Source: CAG-882 sp050874385 (lineage in GTDB: Bacteria > Bacillota > Clostridia > Lachnospirales > Lachnospiraceae). Taken from it: a DNA stretch of 11,816 nucleotides. The stretch lies in the NCBI GenBank assembly GCA_050874385.1, contig JBNMKO010000099.1:1-11816 (forward strand), read 5' to 3'. A program made the translations under genes and the position numbers. The notes below the pieces were generated by a model. It saw nothing but the letters and a program-made list of their open reading frames with translations, made no database searches and was not told the DNA's origin. Below are positions 5,715 to 11,816 of this stretch, one piece after another. How positions within the stretch are numbered: the first letter of the stretch is position 1; each line of letters starts with the position of its first letter.

Positions 5715-6821
5715 CTATCTTCTTCCTATAAATTCAAGCTTCCCATCGCTGAATTTATAGTATGAATAAATATCAAAATATGGGCCCGCCATACTTTCAA
5801 GATTTATGTCCCTTTCTATCCTTATTGTGCAGCCTCCCTCGCCGTCCCTCGTATCATTGTAAAAATCATACACATAAGTACAACCAGCCAAAAGTTGAAT
5901 ATATGGATTTTCCAACAACTGACCATCTTCGTTCCACCAGCCCATATCACCGATGAAATAGTCCGTCTGGTCATAATATTCATTTTTGACACAGTCCCTT
6001 CCATCCTTAACGCCGGTTTCAGTCATGTCCTCCATTCGGTACGTTATCAAAAAATCATCATATATATTGTACTCCAGCAAATCCGGATATTTATAGAGAG
6101 CACACTTCGCCTCATCGTCCACGATATCTATAAAGAAAAATCGCAGCGTTCCCCATGCCCCTCCCTCCGATATTATAATAAGTTCATCCTGTGCATCACC
6201 GTCCAAATCGCCCACAACAAACCACATTCTATTAATACCACTTGAAAGAACCCCACTCCAGTCCTCGACTTCCTCCAATGTATAGGTGTTATCTCCCCAT
6301 TTGAGTGTACAATCCGGCAATTTTCCGGGTGACTTGTCATTGATTACCGTTATATCATCAGCCGAGTACGTCACTATTTTGCCATCTTCATTGCGGTCAG
6401 CCTGCACTTTTCTTATATTCTCAAAAGTTCCTCCGCTCTCAAGCTCCATAAGTTTTGCAGCGGCGGCTTCATAGCTCTCCCGCATCTCGTTCATGCTCTT
6501 TGCATCATAGCTCCCGTCGGCGACTTCCCACGCCACAAGTTCAGTCGTAATTTCCTCATTATGGCTCGTCCGTGTAGTACTTTGCGCATCATTTGTTGTG
6601 TCTTTGCCTGACTCATTTTTCTGTTCACTGTCAATCGTATCTTTGCTTGATTGATTTTCAGCCACGGTATCATTCTTTGTTTTCGTTGTCATCTCGGATA
6701 TATTGGCTGTCGTGTCCTCAATGACATTGTCAACATTTTTCTTGGCACACCCGGAAAATGCGGCTGCCATCACGCACACAACCAAAATCATCCTGCCTCT
6801 TTTTTTATTATATTTTCTCAC
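5715..6821 (-). CDS. Secreted lipoprotein, function unknown
   Basis: A 368-residue protein with a lipoprotein signal peptide: basic start (MRKYNKKRGR), hydrophobic core, and lipobox FSGC with the lipidated Cys at residue 25. It should therefore sit on the outer face of the membrane. Residues 26-95 are a Ser/Thr/Asn/Asp-rich tether. The folded part carries Asp-rich loops, including QADRNEDGK (140-148) and VGDLDGDAQDELIII (203-217). The second resembles calcium-binding FG-GAP/VCBS-type loops, where DLDGD leads into a beta strand. No enzyme motif is seen and the family is not recognised. Start GTG 6821 is chosen because AAGGAG (6831-6836) lies 9 bases upstream and the signal peptide then begins properly. 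The frame opens further up to ATG 6899, which would put 26 extra residues before the signal. The gene has its own terminator and is probably monocistronic. Confidence 0.85.
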   Translation of the reverse strand: MRKYNKKRGRMILVVCVMAAAFSGCAKKNVDNVIEDTTANISEMTTKTKNDTVAENQSSKDTIDSEQKNESGKDTTNDAQSTTRTSHNEEITTELVAWEVADGSYDAKSMNEMRESYEAAAAKLMELESGGTFENIRKVQADRNEDGKIVTYSADDITVINDKSPGKLPDCTLKWGDNTYTLEEVEDWSGVLSSGINRMWFVVGDLDGDAQDELIIISEGGAWGTLRFFFIDIVDDEAKCALYKYPDLLEYNIYDDFLITYRMEDMTETGVKDGRDCVKNEYYDQTDYFIGDMGWWNEDGQLLENPYIQLLAGCTYVYDFYNDTRDGEGGCTIRIERDINLESMAGPYFDIYSYYKFSDGKLEFIGRR

Positions 6822-6941
6822 ATTCCCCCACTCCTTTCGGCAAAATCGCCTTCGATATATCAGTCGTAAAAATAAATACTTGATAGTGTAAAATATCATC
6901 TCCCCACCACATTTTTTACTTTCGCTCTGATATTATCAATG

Positions 6942-7032
6942 GTAACACAATAATGGAAATTAATGGTTACAAAATCTTTACATATTGTTACAAAAATATT
7001 ATTTTTTGTTACGAATATGTTAAATATATTAC
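6942..7032. promoter_or_regulatory. Phased GTTAC direct repeats upstream of the lipoprotein gene
   Basis: GTTAC occurs on the plus strand at 6966, 6987 and 7008, exactly 21 bp apart, about two helical turns. A related ATTAC follows at 7028 and an inverted copy (GTAAC) lies at 6942. The rest of this 7104-6900 intergenic stretch is AT-rich, with no ORF of note and no clear terminator for the upstream gene. Confidence 0.5.
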
Positions 7033-7104
7033 AGATTATTGAAACAAATTAATTCACCATGACTAAACCAATCTCATGTGTGGCGGTTGCGCATCAAGTC
7101 ACTG

Positions 7105-9492
7105 TCAAAGCACTGTTTTCCCGATAAATTCATAATCCGTGAGCCTGTATATGTATATGCTCTGTGCCCCATCAAATATATACAGATAATCTCCGATATA
7201 GTTAGCGCGCGGATAATCGTATGAATACAAATCAAGCACACATTCTATATGCTGCACAAATCCCTCCTTTTCATCATAAGAGTACAGTCTGTAAACCTGC
7301 GCCAGCCTTCCTGTTATATTCGCCCCCGTCTCATCGGTATCAATTATATTCTCCTCCGCAACAAAACCTATGAGATTTCTGTCAGCATTTACAAGTATCG
7401 CCCTGTGCTCATACATCGCTCCCGAATAAAATGAGTCAATCTGCAATCTGCCAATTTCCTCAATATCTGCGGGATTGCTTATGTCAAACATACTCATTTT
7501 TACATTTTGCAGCGCTCCATTATTTTCATCCGCCTCATATCCAAGCCCCAAAAGCCTGCCATCGCCATACGGATGCAGATATTCCGAAAATCCCGGAAGT
7601 TTAATCTTGTCAAGCACAACAGGCTCATCAGGCTTCGACATATCAACCGCAAAGAGTGGGTCTGTATTCCTAAACGTCACAAAGTATGCCATATCGCCAA
7701 CAAAGCGCACCGACTTGACACTCTCGCCCTCCGCCAGACCATCGATATGACCGACAAGTGCCAGTTCATCATCAAAAATATACAGTCCACAGCTCTGTTT
7801 TCCACTGCTATAATCAGTTGTTGTCGTCACAAGTCTGATATATCCATCATACTCGCTGAACGAAAACTGACTGTCCGCACTTCCATAAACTTGTGTCTCA
7901 CCCACAAGCTCAATATCTCCATTGTCTATCGCAAGCTTCATAAGTGTACTTTTTGTTTTGTCATATGCGCGCTGCCCATTCGTCTTAAACATCATGACTT
8001 CCTCCTGGGAAGTCTTAATTTTATCGGAAGAAGTATTAATTTCATTATAAGAATTTATAATCCCATCTTCATCGGAAGTTACTGTTGTCTCATTTTCAGT
8101 TTCATTTTCCGGCTGTTCATCATCATAAATGTCCCAAATATATTCCGGGTTTGATGCAAGAAAATATATGGCATTGCGGCTGACATACATATTGTCGGGA
8201 CTTAACACCACCGCCTGCGTATCCTTATACGCCATCGGCGCAGCCAAATCGACTGACCCAATCACCGTATAACTTCTGTCACCCACATACTCAGGGCAGT
8301 ATATGTTATCCGCCTGCGCAAGCGTGTCATTATACATCGGAATATACTTTTCAAATTCGTCCTGCCTGCAATTTCCCGACGGTGTGTACCACGACATCAA
8401 ATATAAAATACCATCCACAATTCTTGACGACACATAATATCCGCTCTGAGTAACTGTATTTACATACTTAGGCTCATTTCTATCCGATATGTCATATATA
8501 ATTCCAAAAGTAAAATCGTTCTTCTCATCTCCATAACCCTCATTATACGCATATCCTGTCACAACCAAAGTGTCGCTATCCACATACACCGCCTCATAAC
8601 TGACATAATCATTGTCCTTGACCTTATCAAGCTTAATTTCACTGCATTTTGTGAGGTTTTCATTATCAACAGAATATATTGAAAGATAACGTGTTCCGGC
8701 ATACACATCGTAAGGCTTTTTCATAGCATACAGGTACTTCCCATCCGTCAAAAATATATTGCCCTCTGAAACTCCCTCCTCCTGGTCATTATTCTTTGAA
8801 AAATCCTCATCCGTCTCCCCATTCAAACTATCTCCGTTAGAAATATCAGAATTTTTCGTGCTTGTATTGTCCATGTCAGCTTGCCCCGCTTCTGTCCCAA
8901 CTTCCTTAACCGAACTATCCACACTGCTTGCTGCCTCTGTATCTGATTCATTCAGAGGATACATTTCTTCATCATTTATAATATAATATCCATCATAAAT
9001 ATTTTTTCCCTGTACAAGCTTCTCATAAAGCTCATCATATTTCGTCTTTTTCATACCCATATCTCCTGCCGCCTGTGTTGTCTCCTCCAAAGCAGTTCTC
9101 CCAGCGCCTGTCTCCATAACCTTATCAGCAGACATATCCACTCCCACCGTATCCTCATTCGCTTTATTGGCAAAACGCTCCACCACAGATGTTCCTGCAA
9201 TAACCACTATAAGTGCTGCCGCTACAAGAGCGCAACTCTTTATATATCTATATATATTCTTATTTTTTATTTTCCTTTTTGCTTCATCACACTCTTCTGT
9301 ATTTTTCTCCGCATCATGTCTTATATTATTTTTCCTCCTACCAACCACATCATTTTCTATTATCTTCTCCTCTTTATCCTCCAAATTGCTCCCATTCTCC
9401 TCAAGCAACTTAGCGATATTCTCCGGCAAAATTGACTCCGGCACTTCTATATTGTCACCGCTTATCCTGTCCCTCAAAAACTTGTCATCCAT
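7105..9492 (-). CDS. Membrane-anchored beta-propeller protein, probable anti-sigma/sensor partner of the ECF sigma factor
   Basis: A 795-residue protein. Residues 1-85 are charged and cytoplasmic, including the SGDNIEVPESILPENIAKLL block near the start. One transmembrane helix follows (about 86-104, CALVAAALIVVIAGTSVV), so the bulk lies outside. A Ser/Asp/Asn-rich linker runs to about 245, and the remainder is a beta-propeller of the secreted C-terminal propeller family (PF09826-like, distantly WD40-like). A recognisable block is YFVTFRNTDPLFAVDMSKP followed by PGFSEYLHPYGDGRLLGLG. Start ATG 9492 is chosen because GGAGG (9500-9504) lies 7 bases upstream; the in-frame start at 9534 has no ribosome site. 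It follows the sigma gene by 38 bases, so they are co-transcribed. By position and topology it probably holds the sigma factor inactive through its N-terminus. A canonical zinc anti-sigma motif is not visible, so this role is inferred. Confidence 0.88.
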   Translation of the reverse strand: MDDKFLRDRISGDNIEVPESILPENIAKLLEENGSNLEDKEEKIIENDVVGRRKNNIRHDAEKNTEECDEAKRKIKNKNIYRYIKSCALVAAALIVVIAGTSVVERFANKANEDTVGVDMSADKVMETGAGRTALEETTQAAGDMGMKKTKYDELYEKLVQGKNIYDGYYIINDEEMYPLNESDTEAASSVDSSVKEVGTEAGQADMDNTSTKNSDISNGDSLNGETDEDFSKNNDQEEGVSEGNIFLTDGKYLYAMKKPYDVYAGTRYLSIYSVDNENLTKCSEIKLDKVKDNDYVSYEAVYVDSDTLVVTGYAYNEGYGDEKNDFTFGIIYDISDRNEPKYVNTVTQSGYYVSSRIVDGILYLMSWYTPSGNCRQDEFEKYIPMYNDTLAQADNIYCPEYVGDRSYTVIGSVDLAAPMAYKDTQAVVLSPDNMYVSRNAIYFLASNPEYIWDIYDDEQPENETENETTVTSDEDGIINSYNEINTSSDKIKTSQEEVMMFKTNGQRAYDKTKSTLMKLAIDNGDIELVGETQVYGSADSQFSFSEYDGYIRLVTTTTDYSSGKQSCGLYIFDDELALVGHIDGLAEGESVKSVRFVGDMAYFVTFRNTDPLFAVDMSKPDEPVVLDKIKLPGFSEYLHPYGDGRLLGLGYEADENNGALQNVKMSMFDISNPADIEEIGRLQIDSFYSGAMYEHRAILVNADRNLIGFVAEENIIDTDETGANITGRLAQVYRLYSYDEKEGFVQHIECVLDLYSYDYPRANYIGDYLYIFDGAQSIYIYRLTDYEFIGKTVL

Positions 9493-9530
9493 TTCATTTC
9501 CTCCACATATACCATTCCATGTCAAGTGTA

Positions 9531-10001
9531 TCACATAAGCATCTTTCTCATCTTCTCAAGCGCCCTGCTCTTTACCGTCCGCACAGTGTTATGGTTCATA
9601 TTCATAAGTTTTGAGACTTCCTCCCCTTCATAACCTGCAATGACGGAAAGTCCAAGTATCTGACGCTCTCTTTCATTAAGTTTTGCAAATGCATTTCGCA
9701 AATCAACCTTTCCCGCAACATCCTCAGCATCCTTAAACACATGCGCATCCAAAGTCTCATCGAGTTGTATATCTTTATTGATATATCCCTTCAATTTTCT
9801 CTTGCATTTAATCGAAAGAATTTTAAAAATCCAACTTTTAAACGCCCCCTTATCCCTCAATTTTTCAAATCCCGCGTATGCGTCAACCACCGTCTCGCTG
9901 ACCGCGTCCTCTGCATCCTCCTTGTTGCCGAGAACATACAACGCATATCTATATAAATCTTTATATATTCCGGCATACAATTCGATAAATTCATCTTTCA
10001 T
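9531..10001 (-). CDS. ECF-subfamily RNA polymerase sigma factor
   Basis: Alternative sigma factor of 156 residues, directing RNA polymerase to its own promoter set. Region 2 (about 5-75) includes the core-binding and -10 recognition helices (ALYVLGNKEDAEDAVSETVV, GAFKSWIFKIL). Region 4 (101-152) has the helix-turn-helix LNERERQILGLSVIAGYEGEEVS leading to HNTVRTVKSRALEKMRK. Region 3 is absent, as in all ECF factors. ATG 10001 has AGGAGG (10013-10018) 11 bases upstream. It is first in a two-gene unit with the propeller protein, the standard order for an ECF factor and its membrane regulator. It is probably autoregulated. The regulon is unknown. Confidence 0.95.
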   Translation of the reverse strand: MKDEFIELYAGIYKDLYRYALYVLGNKEDAEDAVSETVVDAYAGFEKLRDKGAFKSWIFKILSIKCKRKLKGYINKDIQLDETLDAHVFKDAEDVAGKVDLRNAFAKLNERERQILGLSVIAGYEGEEVSKLMNMNHNTVRTVKSRALEKMRKMLM

Positions 10002-10140
10002 GTAATAAATTTCCTCCTGACAGGCCTGCCTGATAAATAAAAATCATATTAAGGCAACATAAACATTCTTGTATAACTTTAAAGTCATATAATAAGTGCT
10101 TTTATATGCATAATTTGTTTCAAACTTTTTACAAAACAAC
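10002..10140 (-). promoter_or_regulatory. Upstream region of the sigma/propeller operon
   Basis: AT-rich region after the RNase Y terminator. TGAAAC (10117-10122) resembles an ECF-type -35 element, but no clear -10 partner lies 16-17 bp downstream, and no good sigma-A promoter is seen. A promoter must lie here, given the terminator upstream; its exact position is unresolved. Confidence 0.35.
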
Positions 10141-10189
10141 AAAAAAGGCTTGACCCCCATAGATTATAATCTATGGAAATCAAGCCTTT
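10141..10189 (-). terminator. Strong intrinsic terminator of RNase Y gene
   Basis: A 21-bp stem: AAAGGCTTGA pairs with TCAAGCCTTT, TTTC with GGGG (three wobble pairs) and CATAGAT with ATCTATG, around a TATA loop. On the minus strand it is followed by TTTTTT. It lies about 45 bases after the RNase Y stop. Confidence 0.95.
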
Positions 10190-10233
10190 CACTTCTGTGA
10201 GTTACTACTCTTTATGGTATGACTATGTAAGTC

Positions 10234-11781
10234 TTACTTAGCATAATCAATTACACGCGACTCGCGGATTAAGCTAACCTTAATCTGTCCAGGGTACTCT
10301 AATTCAGCTTCAATCTTCTTAGAAATATCCCTTGCAAGAAGTACCATCTCAGCATCATTAACTGCCTCAGGAACTACCATAATTCTGACTTCTCTACCTG
10401 CCTGAATAGCAAAAGATTTCTCAACGCCCTCAAAGGAGTTGGTAATATCTTCTAACTGTTTAAGTCTGTTGGTATATGTCTCAAGTGTCTCTCTACGCGC
10501 ACCAGGTCTTGCGGCTGAAATTGCATCCGCTGCCTGAACAATGCAAGCGATAAGTGACTGTGGTTCAACATCTCCGTGATGTGCCTCCACTGCATTGATA
10601 ACAATATCGGACTCCTTGTACTTTTTACAAAGATCCACACCAATCTGAATATGTGAGCCTTCCATCTCGTGATCAAGCGCCTTACCAATATCATGCAGCA
10701 AACCTGCACGCTTGGCTGTTCTGATATCAACGCCAATCTCACCGGCGAGCAAACCGGAAAGATGAGCAACTTCAATCGAATGCTTGAGAGCATTCTGACC
10801 ATAACTTGTTCTGAACTTCATCTTACCGAGAAGTCTTACAAGCTCCGGATGAATACCGTGTACACCAACTTCGAGTGTTGCAGCTTCACCCTCTTCTCTC
10901 ATCATGGTCTCAACTTCCTTCTGAGCCTTTTCAACCATCTCCTCGATTCTTGCAGGGTGGATACGGCCATCAACAATAAGCTTTTCAAGGGCTATTCTTG
11001 CGACCTCACGGCGTACCGGGTCAAATCCGGACAAAATAACTGCTTCTGGTGTATCATCAATAATCAAATCAACACCTGTCAGGGTTTCAAGAGTTCTGAT
11101 ATTTCTTCCCTCTCTACCGATAATTCTGCCCTTCATCTCGTCGTTAGGAAGCTGAACAACTGAAATTGTCGCCTCGGATACATGGTCAGCAGCACACTTC
11201 TGTATCGCTGTAACAATGTATTCCTTCGCTTTCTTGTTCGCTTCTTCCTTGGCTCTGGTCTCTAACTCCTTGACCATAACCGCGGTTTCATGCTTCACTT
11301 CGTCTTCAACAGTCTTCAAAAGATATTCTTTTGCCTGTTCGGAGGTTAAACCAGAAATTCTTTCCAGTTCCTGTACTCTCTTAGAGCTGAGCTCCTCGAC
11401 TTCCTGTCTCTTACGATTAAGTTCCTCTTCCTTGCGTCCAAGATTTGCATCGCGACGCTCCGCAGCTTCAAGCTTCTTGTCTAAGGTCTCTTCCTTTGCA
11501 AGAACACGGCGCTCATACTTCTGAACCTCCGCGCTTCTCTCCTTAGTCTCTCTGTCAAGTTCATTCTTAGTCTTTATAGACTCTTCCTTCACTTCTATGA
11601 GAGCTTCCTTCTTCTTGGTCTCTGCTGTCTTGAGGGCTTCATCTATTATCTCTCTTGCTTTGTCTTCCGCACTGCCAATCTTCTTCTCGATAACATTACG
11701 TCTATATGCATTAGCGACAAACCAAGTAATAGGTGCAACTATAATACATGTAAATACTATAGCTAAAATCGTCTGTAACAC
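10234..11781 (-). CDS. rny: Ribonuclease Y
   Basis: Membrane-anchored endoribonuclease that starts bulk mRNA decay in Firmicutes; its targets are 5'-monophosphorylated transcripts. The 515 residues match the family length and order. There is an N-terminal transmembrane helix (about 4-24), a long charged coiled coil (30-200), a KH RNA-binding domain with GRIIGREGRNIR (218-229), and an HD metal-dependent catalytic domain with LLHDIGK (His363-Asp364) and a second HH pair at 401-402. The C-terminal domain follows to 515. The start is GTG 11781 with AAGGAGG 7 bases upstream. It is transcribed alone and closed by the terminator at 10189-10141; its promoter is outside or at the edge of the window. 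Confidence 0.98.
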   Translation of the reverse strand: MLQTILAIVFTCIIVAPITWFVANAYRRNVIEKKIGSAEDKAREIIDEALKTAETKKKEALIEVKEESIKTKNELDRETKERSAEVQKYERRVLAKEETLDKKLEAAERRDANLGRKEEELNRKRQEVEELSSKRVQELERISGLTSEQAKEYLLKTVEDEVKHETAVMVKELETRAKEEANKKAKEYIVTAIQKCAADHVSEATISVVQLPNDEMKGRIIGREGRNIRTLETLTGVDLIIDDTPEAVILSGFDPVRREVARIALEKLIVDGRIHPARIEEMVEKAQKEVETMMREEGEAATLEVGVHGIHPELVRLLGKMKFRTSYGQNALKHSIEVAHLSGLLAGEIGVDIRTAKRAGLLHDIGKALDHEMEGSHIQIGVDLCKKYKESDIVINAVEAHHGDVEPQSLIACIVQAADAISAARPGARRETLETYTNRLKQLEDITNSFEGVEKSFAIQAGREVRIMVVPEAVNDAEMVLLARDISKKIEAELEYPGQIKVSLIRESRVIDYAK

Positions 11782-11794
11782 AGGAGCACCTCCT
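11782..11794 (-). promoter_or_regulatory. RNase Y ribosome site inside a small palindrome
   Basis: The minus strand reads AGGAGGTGCTCCT directly before the GTG start, so the ribosome-binding AGGAG can pair with CTCCT across a 3-base loop. The stem is only 5 bp. It could lower translation start, or be coincidental. Confidence 0.4.
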
Positions 11795-11816
11795 TATTTA
11801 GTTTTCATTGTACAAA

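Noticed and set aside
7507..8154. 215-codon plus-strand ORF
   Set aside because: Lies wholly antisense to the beta-propeller gene, whose frame has clear family motifs; it has no recognisable domain.
10669..11163. 164-codon plus-strand ORF
   Set aside because: Antisense to the KH and HD domains of RNase Y; a shadow of a strongly conserved gene.

Overview
This window looks like chromosome of a low-to-medium GC Firmicute, most likely a Lachnospiraceae-type gut or rumen Clostridium relative. The reasons are the AT-rich intergenic DNA, strong AGGAGG ribosome sites, frequent GTG starts, an RNase Y gene, and an ECF sigma factor paired with a membrane-anchored beta-propeller protein. No species is claimed. 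Every gene I can support lies on the minus strand, so transcription runs from high to low coordinates. I see no rRNA, tRNA, CRISPR array or transposase.

In transcription order: RNase Y (11781-10234) ends at a strong 21-bp intrinsic terminator (10189-10141). An ECF sigma factor (10001-9531) follows, then 38 bases later a transmembrane protein with a short cytoplasmic N-terminus and a large extracellular beta-propeller (9492-7105), probably its anti-sigma or sensor partner. After a spacer with three GTTAC motifs exactly 21 bp apart comes a lipoprotein gene (6821-5715), which ends at its own terminator (5676-5630).

The rest is mostly an export-type ABC transporter locus. A near-consensus promoter (TTGACA, 17 bp, TATATA) sits inside a nested palindromic operator (5566-5609). 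About 375 bases of leader follow, with mutually exclusive hairpins and three tandem 57-bp repeats. Each repeat encodes the same peptide core (NNHLTxLNLCKAE), and the third runs in frame into the first ABC ATPase (5209 or 5302 to 4376). Three consecutive hairpins then separate it from a six-helix permease (4229-3522), a YtrA-type GntR repressor (3408-3040) and a second ABC ATPase fused to a membrane domain (3003-1684). The fusion has a linker of twelve pentapeptide units. Its last membrane helix appears to lie out of frame downstream (1657-1505), next to a palindrome, so the fusion may be decaying or recoded.

The lowest-coordinate gene is a flavoprotein of the BaiN/HI0933 family, cut by the window edge.

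The most unusual material is non-canonical: the selected-looking peptide repeats in the ABC leader, the pentapeptide minisatellite inside the ABC fusion, the triple-hairpin spacer, and the nested operator.
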